This document shows positions 1 to 11,548 of a stretch of DNA of 64,000 nt, in pieces. Both the position numbers and the translations under genes were made by a program. The notes beneath the pieces are model-generated. The model worked only from the letters and a program-made list of their open reading frames with translations, did no database searches and was not told the DNA's origin. Within the stretch, counting starts at the first letter, position 1; every line of letters begins with the position of its first letter. This DNA is from Simmondsia chinensis. Lineage: Eukaryota > Streptophyta > Magnoliopsida > Caryophyllales > Simmondsiaceae. The DNA lies in NCBI GenBank assembly GCA_018398585.1, contig JAGTTD010000022.1, positions 9,587,501 through 9,651,500 on the forward strand. The letters run 5' to 3'.

Positions 1-1089
1 TTCTAACCTAATTTCCAAAATGGGCTACAACTACCCTAGTTTATCAGTGTTTGCACATTGTAGTTTCGTGTACACTGTAGGAATGTACACAACACAAGCA
101 AGATAAGTTGGTGAAGCACTCAAAACTCATAAATTAACCAATTAGAAATAGGTTGATTCTTCAGTAGTTCACTAGCAACAAAGCATGTGACCGTGATCCA
201 TATCATCAGGTTAGTTGCAAATGTCAAATTTACATCATAAAAGACGACTCAACTAGAAATATGTTCGAACTTCCAGCATCTTGGTCATTCAACGTTTGAA
301 CCACAACCCTTCCTTGAGTTAGAAATAGCAAATCAAACACACATGCAAGATGACTCTACTCGTCTTTTTACACTTCAAATTGCTTAGGGAGGATTTCTCA
401 CCAACATTTCCACCAGAATCTTTGAACCTAACATCACTTGATGCCAACACACTTGACTATCCTGACTTAGCACTCTTTAACTTGATTAAATTGTGTATAA
501 CAATGAATTTCTTACAGTATAAGGTGGTTTTTTTAGGAGCTTTCTAGGCTAAGAGCTTTACGAGCTTCCCGGACATACCGTTCACATATCTGCAAAGGGA
601 TTGGAAGCCTTTGTGCTATTACTTCTTGGGTTTTTATGTGATGACCGAGGACATTTTATCCTAAACTCTTTATAGATTCTTTCTTTCTTGGTGGCAGTTC
701 TTTTTTCATTCAAAAAAATTGTATATACTGCATACCCCATTCAAATCTATACGCTGCACAGTCACACCAAGCACCCAATAATACATCCGTGATACAAAGT
801 CACTTGCAAATCCAACAACCTGAGTTAGATTAAGCAGAAGTTCTTGCCCAAGATGATTCTTCGACTGACATCATTTGATGTTATACTGCCAAACTATTTC
901 TATTGAACACTTCTAGCTTGATTTAGCCATCCAATCGTGCGTATGATTGGAGCTTCTATTGGCAAGCAATAGTACTACATTTTTCTATTTGCCCATTGCT
1001 TGAACCTTTGCACGTCCATCAATTCAGGAATAAAGTCCCTGTTTACTCCATGATTGCTCTATGCTTTTAAGAATCAAGAAGTCTCCTAC

Positions 1090-1093
<4 letters not shown>
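1..1093. other. AT-rich non-coding DNA, no gene recognised
   Basis: No reading frame here resembles a known protein, and the longest frames (about 65 codons) have no recognisable motif. No tRNA, LTR end or tandem array was seen. Much of it may be old transposon sequence too decayed to recognise. Confidence 0.6.

Positions 1094-1132
<39 letters not shown>
1094..1132. repeat. Homopolymer run of 39 C (poly-G on minus strand)
   Basis: An uninterrupted run of 39 C, followed on the plus strand by TT and an A run. Read on the minus strand it is a poly-G tract about 160 bases downstream of an integrase C-terminal remnant, which is where a polypurine tract and 3' LTR would be expected. It could be an expanded polypurine tract or an assembly or sequencing artefact. 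Confidence 0.85.
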
Positions 1133-1289
1133 TTAAAAAAAAAAATCAGAATGTCTACTCCAAACTCCAAGTAAACATTATTATATAATGAAGAAGCCTT
1201 CTTTGAAGCCAAACGCATAATGACTCATCTCATGATCCTTAATTTGTGGAGTTGTATTACATCAAATTTCGTTAAAGCTGGAGATTATG

Positions 1290-1700
1290 ATCGTTCCATC
1301 TTTCCGAGCTCTAATTCACCCAAGCAACAACTGAAATCTGTTGATAAGGGTGTAATTTGAGATACATCCACTCCCCTATCTCGAAATTCTGATCAGGCCT
1401 CTTCTTCTTGGTATGTCGGACCATCCGATTATGAGCTCGAGCTAAATGAAAATTGAGGGCTTTTACCATGCCTTCCCTTGCTTGTAGGCTTCTACCAACC
1501 ACATTGACCTTGACTTCCCTAGGCAAATAAGGTAGGTGTATAGGAGGTGGTCGCTTATACAAAACATCATACAGAGTGATAATAGTGGAAACTTTTCCTT
1601 GTAGTGTTGTACCACCACTTAGTAAAGGCTAACATAGATAATGTCTTATGGAAGAGGCTTATCATGCTTCTTGTCCCTCCAGCTTTTAGAACATAAAATA
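1290..1700 (-). pseudogene. Ty3/gypsy integrase C-terminal remnant
   Basis: The minus-strand frame 1562-1311 reads like the integrase C-terminal region of plant Ty3/gypsy elements. It has a RAHNRM segment followed by a basic stretch, then EIGEWMYLKLHPYQQ, the conserved GDWVYLKLQPYRQ-type block. Just upstream, in another frame, FTKWWYNTT matches the conserved WYNTT segment at the end of the integrase core, so a frameshift separates the two parts. RT, RNase H and the N-terminal zinc finger are missing. This is an old fragment of an otherwise lost element on the opposite strand to the complete chromovirus at 3706. Confidence 0.75.
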
Positions 1701-3705
1701 CGTGAAGGAAAGTCTGGATTTATACGTAATGCAAACATAGCCCCAATGGGCAATGTAATTGTGATGTTTTCAACAAGAGAGAGATCATGGAACAAGTTTC
1801 AATCTCAACATATGGTTTGGGGCTCTAGAGTCTATGATCCAAAAAAAGCTAGTTGTTACCCAACTTGAAAAGTGGGTGTTCTATTTCAACAAAAAAATTA
1901 TGAACTATTTATACTTAAGATGTTTAAACTAGTAGATTAGAGGAAGAATCTAGTGCAAAAGATTCGAAGGGATAGTTTTGTATTATTGATTGGGAGTTGA
2001 GGTATGCCAGTAGCTGCTTGCATTGTTTTGATGTCAACTGAGGTGCGGGAAAAAAGGAATGTGTGATGTTTTTGGTGGTTGGGTTGCCAGAGAGCTAATT
2101 TTCTAAGTTATTCCCCAATCTCAATCTTGAGATACGCTAGTAGTTGTTTGCAATTCTCTTTGACTGAGTAAAACCAATGCACTTGGTTCAAAACTAAAAA
2201 AAAAAGGGAAGAATTATTTTGCACACTGTGGAGTGTAGGAAATCATCGACCTACATATACTCCATTAAAAAGGCAAATTTTCCCCATTATCTTGAGTAAA
2301 CCAAATATGAGCTCATGAAGAACAGCCGTATTATCCTCTTTCTCTAACTTATCATCAAACCACCGGTAAATGATGTAGCAATAATCCTTATTACCCTCTT
2401 TTGATGAGAAAAGACATTTGGCAAATGAACCTACAACCACCCTAATGTTAAACTATTCCCTTTAACTTTCAAATTCCATCATTGACTTTGTGAAGAACTG
2501 ATGTTATTTGTAGCATAGAGTCCAACTATGATAAAGTAAACATCAAAATAAAAATGGATTTGCCAGTTTGCATTTCCAAAAAAACATACTAGCGCATTTG
2601 CATTCATTAAGGACTTCCAAAAGAAATAACATCTTTCACCATTAGCAATGTAGAGATTTTAAACTTAAAAACACCACAAATTTGAAATCCGAAACTTATA
2701 AGACTCCAAAATACAAATCACCACTTCATTTATTGTGCCATTGTAAATTCAATATCCACATTAATTTTAGTTTCCTATTATTTTCTACATGGAAGTTCCA
2801 TAGATGAATATCCTTCGAGGAGCCCACTACAAATCACTCAATGTTTACAAATGACACCAAATACCTTGTACCACTCAACACTTCAGGTAAACCCATTGTA
2901 CATAGTAGAACTGAGATCACTTCATGAAAACATTGAAAATTACTCTCGAAAAAATAATAATGACAAAATCATAGGATAAATAAAGAGAACACAAACTACC
3001 ACAATATTTTAACTTAATAGTTCAATAACTTTCTCACAACTATATTCATCGTACAATATACTTGATCCCAATCATCAAAATAGTTTTGTACTGCTCTTTT
3101 CACACACTATAAAATATAATGCAATAACCATCTCAAGTCCCAACCCCATACTAGCTATTGACTACTAGTGAAATCCTCAAAGAATTGCCTTTAGATATGA
3201 AATCAACTCCTTGGATATAATAGTCAAGAAGTAAAGTTAGGATGTCAGACACGCATTTAGCTTAATACCACAATCTATAATTCTCATGTAGTAGACATAA
3301 GATTCGTCGTATGACTCAACTTGCTAGGACACTTCAAATTAGAAAAAGAACGTAGAAAAACGTATAAAAGAAATTTACAAACAATTATCTAAATCAACAA
3401 GCAATAATATACACAATAATCTCAATAATTATGTGCATTTGCCTCTTCAAATCATATAATGACATATCTTACACAATAGAAATTTAAGCTTCTAGCAATT
3501 ATATTCGAAATTGTGACAATAATCTCAGCCAACAAGCATTTACAAATAATAATTTCTACCAACAAGCATCCCTAAACAAGCAATACTTTATAATTTTGTT
3601 AGGGATTCATTCCACAGTGTTCAACACATCAGGCATCCACAATATATCAAAATAAGGTTTGAAAGACACTAATGCAAGCCAGGCTAGCTGAGTGAGAGGA
3701 GGACC
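1701..3705. other. AT-rich non-coding DNA, no gene recognised
   Basis: Two kilobases of A+T-rich sequence with only short, motif-free frames. It ends at the TG that begins the chromovirus left LTR. No repeat or RNA gene is evident. Confidence 0.6.
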
Positions 3706-4110
3706 TGTCATGTATAGTAAGGGCAATTTCGTAATATTTTCCAAGTAATAGGAGTAAAGTTGTAAATTCACTAGTAGGGGAAAAATTGTAAATTCGCATA
3801 TTGTCAATTTTGATTTCCTCTTTCCTTTGCCTGTGAACTTATTAGGTTTAGGGTTTTTTTTTGTATAAAACTTGGGAATGCTTGTAATGGGGATTTAGAT
3901 CATGAATTACAATTTTTTCACTGATTTTCTCTCTCTATTCTCTCTCTCCCCCTTTGAATTTCTCTTCTTTTCTCTCCTTCCAATTCTCTCTCTTTCTTCC
4001 TCAATTTTCCCTACCTTCTGTTTGAATTTACTGATTTTGTTACGAAATTGTTGATTTTGTTCAATTAGTTCAAATCAATAGCAATCAAACCCTAACTTTG
4101 GGTCTTGACA
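3706..4110 (+). repeat. Chromovirus left (5') LTR
   Basis: Starts TGTCATG and ends TTGACA, two bases before the primer site. It is closely similar to 11549-11887. A TATA-like TATAAAACTT lies near 3866, followed by a pyrimidine-rich CTCTCT segment typical of the transcribed part of plant LTRs. Confidence 0.88.
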
Positions 4111-4112
4111 TT

Positions 4113-4124
4113 TGGTATCAAAGC
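4113..4124 (+). promoter_or_regulatory. Primer binding site, initiator tRNA-Met type
   Basis: TGGTATCAAAGC differs by one base from TGGTATCAGAGC, the usual plant tRNA-iMet primer site. It lies two bases after the LTR end, as required for minus-strand priming. Confidence 0.85.
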
Positions 4125-4165
4125 CCAGACTTCCGATTTTCATTGGTTTAGCAATCTATGAGGTT

Positions 4166-4586
4166 ATGGCTCCAAGGACATGTTCCGCAAGTGATACACA
4201 AGAAGATGTTCCAGTAGATGACCAAATTGATGTTCAACTGGAAATCTTGATCAATACGATGGAAGCCATGGATAAAAAGCTTAATGATCAACAAGGCCAA
4301 ACGGAAAAGACACTTGCACGACTACTGGAAAAGCAAGCAAAGACTGATGCAAGAATCGAGAAAATGCTCAATCAGATGTCAAACATGTATGAAAAGACTG
4401 AAACACATTGGCTTAATCAGGTGAAATCGCCCCTTCTCTTATCCCTAATGCCAATAGTGCATTTTACTTCTCATGCAATTTCTTCTTCTGGTCAAAACAA
4501 CGGTAGTAGAACACAAACTTTAAATCCACCGCCTGTTGTTTTGCGAGGGGCAGATCCACAACCTATTGAAAATCAAGTTGGGCATC
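4166..4586 (+). pseudogene. Chromovirus gag, N-terminal part (interrupted)
   Basis: The frame opens at an ATG 42 bases after the primer site (MAPRTCS) and runs to the insertion point of the nested element at 4587. It has an acidic start and then a long heptad-rich, Lys/Gln-rich helix (EAMDKKLNDQQ to MYEKTE), the coiled coil common at the N-terminus of chromoviral Gag. The continuation is found after the nested element at about 7293. Gag would build the cytoplasmic virus-like particle. The ORF can also be read upstream through the primer site, but the first ATG is the likelier start. Confidence 0.75.
4582..4586. repeat. Target-site duplication GCATC (left copy)
   Basis: GCATC directly precedes the TG of the nested element and recurs at 7288-7292 directly after its final CA. 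The 5-bp duplication proves insertion by an integrase. Confidence 0.9.
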
Positions 4587-5289
4587 TGTCATGATGGCCT
4601 ATCAAGGGCGCGCATGGGGGAGCACTTGCAACAACGTCATGACAAGGCCAAGGACCGTGTCAGGACAGTATCAGGACTATGTCAAGGCCCGTGCCCAGCA
4701 GTGCCTGAGCCCGTGCCAATACAGTGTTAAGATAGCGTCAAGACAGTGTCCGGATCAGTGTCCCAGTGGGGCCCAGACCATGTCACAACAATGTCACGAC
4801 AGTGTTCAGGCAGCGCCCAGTGCTGCGCCTAGCTCAGCCCACCTTCCAGAATGTTCTAGAGCCAGCTATCCTAACACAAGGACAGCCCCAACCTGCCAAC
4901 TCACGAAATAGTACAACGGTATTGTACTATTTCACATTTATCCTCTATTTTACTGAATGTTAGTAGATATTTTTAGATGTTTCTAGATGTTTTCATATTT
5001 TTCTATAAATAGGAGGACTAGGCCTTTGTAAAGAGCATCATTGAATAAAAATATGAAATTTCTCTATCTTTGTGTCATCTCTATTATTTTCTCTCCTCTC
5101 TCCTCAACCGATTCTTCTTCTTCCTTTTCTCACCTAGAATTCTAATTTCTCTTCTTTTCTCATCTCGTTCCCTTCTTCTTCTCAACTTAGCTCTAAATCC
5201 TTCTTTTCTCATCTAATTTGCATCTTCATTTCTCTTCTCACCTCAACTCTAAATCTATCAAACCGTCACAAACCTTTAGGTTCATGTCA
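4587..5289 (+). repeat. Nested element, left LTR (703 bp)
   Basis: Begins TGTCATGATGG and ends TTCATGTCA. The first 300 bp are G+C-rich with recurring GTCAGGACAGTGTC-like words. A TATA box (CTATAAATAGG) lies near 5003 and an AATAAA near 5045. The copy at 6524 is closely similar but carries small insertions, including about 14 bp near its start. Confidence 0.9.
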
Positions 5290-5291
5290 GA

Positions 5292-5303
5292 TGGTATCAG
5301 AGC
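5292..5303 (+). promoter_or_regulatory. Primer binding site, initiator tRNA-Met
   Basis: TGGTATCAGAGC lies two bases after the left LTR and matches the plant tRNA-iMet 3' end complement without mismatch. Confidence 0.9.
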
Positions 5304-5445
5304 CATCCTCGATCGGAGGCTAGATCTATCCTTTACGTTTTGGTTCTCTTGAGATTGAGAATCTCATTTCCGAAATTTTTATAAAAAAATTATTTTTTTT
5401 CCTGCTCTCATTACCAAATCAAACAAAAAAAGAAAAGAAAAGAAA

Positions 5446-6150
5446 ATGTACCGGACAACAAACCCATCAATTGAGCAAAGGGAAATCCATTGCCAAGACT
5501 TCAAGAACTCTACACTTTTGGTAAAGATTTCTTGTGTTCTTTTCCCAATCAATGAGAATGTATTGCATCCAGTCTTCTCTCCAGGGGGTACTCTTAAGGA
5601 AATCAAAATAACATCCTCATCAAGGTTAGAGGTTGAAGTGCAAGTCCAATTTTCATTGAGGGATAATGCAATTTCAGCATTGTCCTTGCATGGAGAACTC
5701 ATATACTTCGGTTGTTGCTATATGGACATTGTTTATGAACAAGTTGAGGTCAAAGCCTAGGAAAATTTGGTTGAGTCATCCCTTGTTGAGACAACCCTTG
5801 ATGAGACGCCCATCCTTGAAGAACCATGTGAATCAAGGCCGGGGGAAGCGAGGGAGACAATGGCACCTCAAGAAACCCTTGGCACTACCATGACTTGCAA
5901 ATCGTGGCCGGTGGGTGATGATGAGCAAGATGGAGGGACCAAGGTTGTTGTCAAGGATCCAGCACCAATATATTCACCACCATCTCAGGAAGGGCGGGGT
6001 GTTGACCTTGCAACGTTTGGCAACCCAACACCTAAGGGCTCGCATGAGGCATGTCCGGGAGCAGCGAAGAAGAGGGTTGCACAACAGCAAAACAAGGACC
6101 TGCACCATGAGCTACCCACGCGGGCCAAGGTGAAGAAGGAAGCAACGTAG
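5446..6150 (+). pseudogene. Unrecognised ORF of the nested non-autonomous element
   Basis: The frame runs about 235 codons with one in-frame TAG at 5758. The first 104 residues (start MYRTTNPS) look globular and rich in beta-prone hydrophobic residues. The rest is polar and low-complexity, rich in Glu, Pro, Thr and Lys. I see no zinc knuckle, protease DSG/DTG motif or RT motif, so it does not look like gag or pol. It may be a captured host exon, a diverged gag or a non-functional filler frame. No function can be assigned. Confidence 0.4.
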
Positions 6151-6510
6151 CAGCAGTGTGGTGGGCTGCGAGGCAACAAGGTCCGTATGATGGAACTAGC
6201 ACCATGACACAACAAGCCTCCTCAAGCATTGGGCCCGGTAAGCATGAGCGAAGAAAAAGGTCACATGGGAAAACCAGGCCGAACGATAGAAAAGGGAGAA
6301 AGCCCGGGCAGGGGAGCATTTTCGAAGAACAGGGATTGGCACTAGATGCTTAGCCCACAAACACCAATTTTGGCAAACGATCATTAGGGACAAGGACTAC
6401 CCCTTTGACCCGGGAATAGAAGGCAAAGGCGTTAAAAGGGCTGGTAACGGATGGAAATCAAAAGCTAGAGGTTGCACCGATATTCCATCCTTCACAACAA
6501 GGATGATTTC

Positions 6511-6523
6511 AAGGGGAAAGGAA
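6511..6523 (+). promoter_or_regulatory. Polypurine tract of nested element
   Basis: AAGGGGAAAGGAA lies directly before the right LTR. It is the plus-strand primer and fixes the LTR start at 6524. Confidence 0.85.
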
Positions 6524-7287
6524 TGTCATGATCATGGGATGCCCATGGCCTATCAAGGGTGCGCATGGGGGAGCACTTGCGACAACGTCATGACAAGGCC
6601 AAGGACCTTGTCAGGACAGTGTCAGGACTATGTCAAGGCCCGTGCCCAGCAGTGCCCAGGTTCGTGCCAATACAGTGTCAAGATAGTGTCAGGATCAGTG
6701 TCCTAGCAGGGCCCAGACCTTGTCAAGACAGTGTCACAACAGTACCCCGACAGTGTCCAGGCATCGCCCAGGCCGCGCCTAGCATCCAGTGCCGCGCCCA
6801 GCTCAGCTCACCTTCCAGCAGCTTCTAGAACCTTTCAGAATGTTCTAGACCTAGCTGTCCTAGTGTAAGGACAGCTCCAACCTGCCAGCTCACGAAATAG
6901 TACAGTGATACTGTACTATTTCGTATTTATCCTCTATTTTACTGATTTTTATTAGATATTTCAGATATTTTTAGATGTTTCTATATGTTTTCATATTTTT
7001 CTATCAATAGGAGGACTAGGCCTTTGTAATGAGCATCATTGAATGAAAATATGAAATTTCTCTATCTTTCTCTCATCTCTATTATTTTCTCTCCTCCCTC
7101 CTCAACTAATTCTTCTTCTTCCTTTTCTCACCTAAAATTCTAGTTTCTCTTCTTTTCTCATCTCTTTCCCTTCTTCTTCTCAACTTAACTCTAAATCCTT
7201 CTTTTCTCATCTAATTTCCATCTTCATCTCTCTTCTCACCTCAACTCTAAATCTATCAAACCATCACGAACCTTTAGGTTCATGACA
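6524..7287 (+). repeat. Nested element, right LTR (764 bp)
   Basis: Begins TGTCATGATC and ends TTCATGACA, followed by the GCATC target duplication. It matches 4587-5289 with scattered substitutions and a net gain of about 60 bp. Confidence 0.9.
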
Positions 7288-7292
7288 GCATC

Positions 7293-8542
7293 AACAACCT
7301 AGATATCAACATCCCTACCCCAAATATGATTTTCATAATTTTGAGATATCTAATCCAAGAGGTTGGGCCAAAAGATGTTATAGATTTTTTAGGATTTGTG
7401 GCGTCCCTAATAATGAAAGAATGGATATTATTAGTATGCATTTGGAAGGGGATCCAGGGCCTTGGCTCGAGGGTTACTTGATTAGGCAGGAAAATTCTGA
7501 ATGGGATGTCTTTGTTGAGGCCTTGTGTAAAAGATTTGGGGATAAAAAGTATAAAGATGTAATTCAAAAATTTAACAAGCTTCCGCAAGATGGTAGTGTG
7601 GTTGAATATCAGTCCAAATTTGAAGATTTAAGGTATGACATGCTTACATTGAACCCTAATCTTGAAGAAATATACTTTATTTCAAGCTATCTAAGTGGTC
7701 TAAGGGAAGAATATAGGCACTCTGTCCAATTACTAAACCCGCTAACCTTAGAAAATGCTTTTGAAAAGGCCCAATTGTATGAAATGTCTTCACATTCTGC
7801 TCTTAAACTAAATGGTATTCATATTAATGTACCAAAGAAATGTAGTTCTACTAACCAAAGCAATGGGCCAAATCCCAAATCAACTTCTGCACTTGATAAT
7901 TATCAAAGACCTAATACTACTTTTAAACCCAATAATCAAAGGACCATTCAAGATTCCAGGAGGAATAACCCTCCTCTTTGCTACAAATGCAATGAAAGGT
8001 ATTATCAAGGCCATATATGTAAAACTAAGCCATTAAATGCGATTACGGCAGAAGACGACAATGCCTTTGTTAAAGAGGATGATGAAACCCCTAGTGATGA
8101 AACTTTATCTTGTGAGGAAGTAAGTGATGTTCCAAGTTTCAATGTTAAAATTTTCACTTGTGCCATAGCTGAGGGTAACCAAGTCAACACCATTAGAGTC
8201 CCAGGAAAGGCCAATAAGAAGGACATTTTGGTTCTAATCGATAGTGGAAGTACCCATAGCTTTGTGGACCCAAGATTAGCCAAAGTCGCTGGATTTAAGT
8301 TGTCACCAGCCCCTATATTGGCTGTAACGGTCGCCAATGGGAACAAAATGACAACTCAAACTAACTGTCTTGGGTTTTCGTGGCAAATGTAAGGTCATGA
8401 ATTTATGTATGACTTTGGGGTCTTGCATCTTGGAGGTTGCAATGTGCTTTTAGGAATGGATTGGATGAGAATGTTCAATCCTCTTCTTTTTGATGTAGTG
8501 AACTCAAAAGTTTCTTTCAAGAAAGATGGTAAGCAAAATTGA
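7293..8542 (+). pseudogene. Chromovirus gag C-terminal part and aspartic protease
   Basis: The frame is open from about 7306, well before the first ATG, because it continues the gag interrupted at 4586. It contains the retrotrans_gag core (EGDPGPWLEGYL, then FNKLPQDGSVVEYQSKFEDLR), a CCHC-like knuckle (CYKCNERYYQGHIC) and an acidic linker. The protease active site VLIDSGSTHSFVD follows, with the downstream VLLGMDWM flap-side motif near 8450. An in-frame TAA at 8390 splits the protease from its C-terminal part, and the frame ends at 8542. The protease would have cleaved the polyprotein. Confidence 0.85.
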
Positions 8543-8699
8543 GTTGCAAGGTGTTGTAGAAGAGGGTTCCTTTAAAATGATCACTAGTCAATGATTAGAC
8601 AAACTAATAGCAAAGGGTTCTTGTCGTTGGATTGCACATGTTCATCCTGTTGATGATTTACAGCAGCAACATCAAGTTGTTAATGCTGAAAATCTGTAG

Positions 8700-9632
8700 A
8701 AACATCTGCTACTCCTTCACTGCTACAGCCTCTTTTGGAGGAATTTTCTGATATTTTTGTTAGACCTAAGTCACTTCCACCACCTAGAGCTTATGACCAT
8801 TCAATTCCCTTAAAATTGAATGCTCAACCTATAAATATTAGGCATTATCGCTGTCCTTATAAGCATAAAACTAAAATTGAGAAGCACGTTGAAGAATTAT
8901 TAGAAAGTTCTTTTATTAGACATTCACAAAGCCCAAATGCTTCACCTGTTATAATTGTGCTTAAAAAGGATGGTTCTACTCGAATGTGTGTTGATTACAG
9001 AAAACTAAATGATCAAACCACAAAAGATATGTTTCCAATACCATTAATTGATGATCTTTTGGACGAACTCCCTGGATCTTCAATTTATTCCAAAACAGAC
9101 CTAATCCAAGGCTACCATCAAGTACGTATGAGGGAAGAAGACATACTAAAAACAGCGTTTAGGACTCACCAAGGGAATTATGAGTTTAGGGTTATGCCGT
9201 TTGGCTTAACAAATGAGCTGGCTACATTTTAAGTCCTTATGAACTCAATCTTTAAGGAATACTTAAGAAAATTTGTTCTTGTGTTCTTTGAATATGTTCT
9301 TGCCTATACTTCTACCTTGGATGAACATGTTACACACTTGAGCTTGGTCTTTTCTGTTTTGCGTGCTCATAAACTCTATGCAAAGACAAGTACGTGTGTG
9401 TTTGGTACCGAATTCATAGAATATTTAGGCCACATTATATCTAAGGATGGTGTGAAAACCAATCCTTCAAAGATTAAGGCTATGCAAGAATGGCCTAAGC
9501 CTCTAAGAACCTTAGGGAATTGCATGGTTTTATGGGTTAAATGGTTATCATCGCAAATTCATACCCGGATACGGAGTCATAGCTACGCCATTAACTGATT
9601 TACTTAAAAAAGATTCGTTCCTATGCACTGAA
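8700..9632 (+). pseudogene. Chromovirus reverse transcriptase
   Basis: The RT domain runs from the N-terminal EFSDIF and PLKLNAQPI segment through [23 protein letters not shown] and the VMPFGLTN block. An in-frame TAA at 9230 interrupts a frame that otherwise continues in phase to about 9520. The catalytic motif normally reading FFDDILVYS is FFEYVLAYT, so both catalytic aspartates are lost. A frameshift near 9523 moves the connection domain (GLNGYHRKFIPGYG) to another frame. It cannot have RT activity. Confidence 0.88.
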
Positions 9633-10083
9633 ATGGCGGCGGATGCCTTCGAGGGATTGAAAAAGGCTATGATAATAGCCCCTATACTTGTTCTTTCAGA
9701 TTTTGAGCATCCATTTGATGCTTCATTGGGTGGGTTTGGGGCTGTTTTATCTCAAAATGGAAGGCCAATTACATTTTTCAGTAAACTATTTTCACCTAGA
9801 CAATTAGGTCTCTCTATTTATGAAAAAGAATACTTAGCAATACTCATGGCCATTTCCAAATGGAAACACTGCCTCGAGGGACATGAATTTGTAATAAAAA
9901 CGAATCACGATAGCCTTAAGTTTTTGTTAGATCAAAACATTACAACTCCCAAAAGGGGCTACCAAGCTTATGGGTTTGCATTACTCGATTCATTATAGGA
10001 AAGGGAATACAAACCATGCTGCTGATGCATAATCACGTGTTGATTCTGGTTGTTTAAATGCTATATCTCTTCTAACTCCCTCG
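9633..10083 (+). pseudogene. Chromovirus RNase H domain
   Basis: The ORF 9633-9998 has the layout of a Ty3/gypsy RNase H: VLSDFEHPFDASLGGFGAVLSQ (first catalytic region), then IYEKEYLAILMAISKWKHCLEG, then TNHDSLKFLL. The first Asp of the second motif (TDH normally) is Asn. A frameshift near 9960 moves the end of the domain (NHAADA) to another frame, where a stop follows. Confidence 0.82.
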
Positions 10084-10768
10084 TGGATATAGGAAGTCAT
10101 TGAGAGCTATGAGCATGACCAAGTGTTACTTCATATCATTGCTTCCCTTACTGTTAATACTAATGCCGCATCAAAGTTTCAGCTTCAACAGGGAGTATTG
10201 CGATATAAAAGGCATATTTGTGTGGGAAGTGGCAAGGATTTAAGGAAAAAAATCTTAGAACATGTTCATAGCTCATCTATAGGTGGTCATTTTGGTATAA
10301 ATGCCACCTATAAGCGAGCTAAGTTAATGTTCTATTGGAAAGGGCTTAAGCGAGATTTTTACTCCTTCGTGTGTCATTGTGATGTTTGTCAAAGGAGTAA
10401 AACTGATCAAGTGGCTTACGCCGGCTTACTTCAGCCCCTTCCTATCCCAATTCAACCTTACACCAACATTTCACTTGATTTTGTGGAGGGCCTCCCGAAA
10501 TCAAGTGGAAAAGATGCGGTGTCAGTAGTAATTGATAGGTTTACAAAATTTGCTCATTTTTTACCACTTTCACATCTTTTTACTGCTTCAACTGTAGCTA
10601 ATCAATTCTTAATTCATGTTTATAAACTTCACGGTATTCCTAAAAGTATTGTTTCAGATAGAGATAGCCTTTTCCTAAGTTTATTTTGGCAAGAGCTTTT
10701 CAAATTGCCTAAACATCTCTTAATTTTAGCTCCGCGTATCATCTTGAAAGTGATGGACAAACGGAAAG

Positions 10769-10828
10769 GCTAAATCGATGTTTGGAACAATTTCTTAGGC
10801 TAAATCGATGTTTGGAACAATATCTTAG
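10769..10828 (+). repeat. 30-bp tandem duplication inside integrase
   Basis: Two adjacent 30-bp copies (10769-10798 and 10799-10828), each starting GCTAAATCGATG, differ at one base. The unit encodes the segment just after the catalytic glutamate, so ten codons are duplicated. Confidence 0.93.
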
Positions 10829-11534
10829 GTGTATGACATCCTCTTTTCCTACAAAGTGGATGGAATGGTTGTATCTCGCGGAGTGGTGGTATAACGCCAC
10901 TTACCATTCTTCATTACAAACCACTCCTTTCCAAGCTTTGTATTGATATGAGCCTCGCTTATGCAATTACTTTGACAATTATGAAGCTAAGGTGATACTG
11001 TTGATCTATTTTTTAGAGAAAGAGCTACTGTTGCTAGGAAGCTAAGGTCTTGCCTTGAAGTTGCTCAAGCGTGAATGAAACAAAATGCTGATAAGAGAAG
11101 GACGGAAAGGGTATTCGATGTCGGAGATTTTGTGTATCTTAAGCTCCAACCGTAAAAGCAAACTTCTTTTGCTTTAAGGAGTAATTTAAAGCTTTTTGCT
11201 AAATACTATGGACCCTACAAAGTTGAAGCAAAGATTGCAAGTGTAGCCTACAAATTGGAGCTACCAAAGACAAGCAAGATGCACCTTGTCTTTCACATAT
11301 CTTTGCTTAAGAAACGCATTAGTCCTAAGGTTCAACCACAAGAACACCCTCCAATAACTAATGTGGAAGGTCAAATTGTCACTGCACTTATGGCAATCCT
11401 TGCTAGAAGAATGATTAAACACAATAACGCTGCTATAATTCAGGTTTTGGAGCACTGGGCAAACTTGGATGAAGAGGATGCAACAGGGGAGGATTCTACT
11501 TTCATGGAGAAGCAATTCCCTTCTTTTATCCTTC

Positions 11535-11548
11535 GAAGAGGGGGGTAA
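11535..11548 (+). promoter_or_regulatory. Chromovirus polypurine tract
   Basis: GAAGAGGGGGGTAA lies directly before the TG of the right LTR and overlaps the final codons of the pol frame, as is usual for these elements. Confidence 0.85.

Larger units (their letters stand above)
4587..7287 (+). mobile_element. Complete non-autonomous LTR retrotransposon nested in chromovirus gag
   Basis: Two LTRs (4587-5289 and 6524-7287), a perfect tRNA-Met primer site, a polypurine tract and a 5-bp target duplication define a 2.7-kb element. The 1.23-kb internal region has no gag zinc knuckle, protease, RT or integrase, only one unrecognised ORF. It is larger than a typical TRIM, and its enzymes must have come from another element. 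The LTR style (long pyrimidine-rich end with repeated TTTCTCATCTAA-like motifs) resembles that of the elements at 21.8-32.2 kb. Confidence 0.92.
10084..11548 (+). pseudogene. Chromovirus integrase with chromodomain-like tail
   Basis: The ORF 10123-10773 carries the HHCC zinc finger (HVHSSSIGGHFG to CDVCQRSK) and the first two catalytic acidic residues (SLDFVEGLP and VSDRDSLF). A frameshift near 10720 moves the DDE glutamate region (ESDGQTERLNRC) to another frame. A perfect-length 30-bp tandem duplication follows, and several stops lie in 10800-11250. The last ORF, 11255-11548, has the LVFHISLLKK block and a C-terminal segment (ILARRMIKHNNAAIIQVLEHW to EDATGEDSTFMEKQFPSF). That segment matches the chromodomain-like tail of plant chromoviruses, which targets integration to chromatin. 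Confidence 0.87.

Noticed and set aside
350..547. 65-codon plus-strand ORF near the left edge
   Set aside because: No motif and within the length expected by chance in A+T-rich DNA.
4591..4963. Overlapping plus-strand ORFs at the start of the nested LTR
   Set aside because: They lie in the LTR and are repeated in altered form in the right LTR; G+C-rich repeat words explain their openness.
6032..6393. Minus-strand ORFs of 65-95 codons opposite the unknown ORF
   Set aside because: Cys/Pro/Leu-rich shadow frames with no recognised domain; the plus-strand frame is longer and fits the element's orientation.
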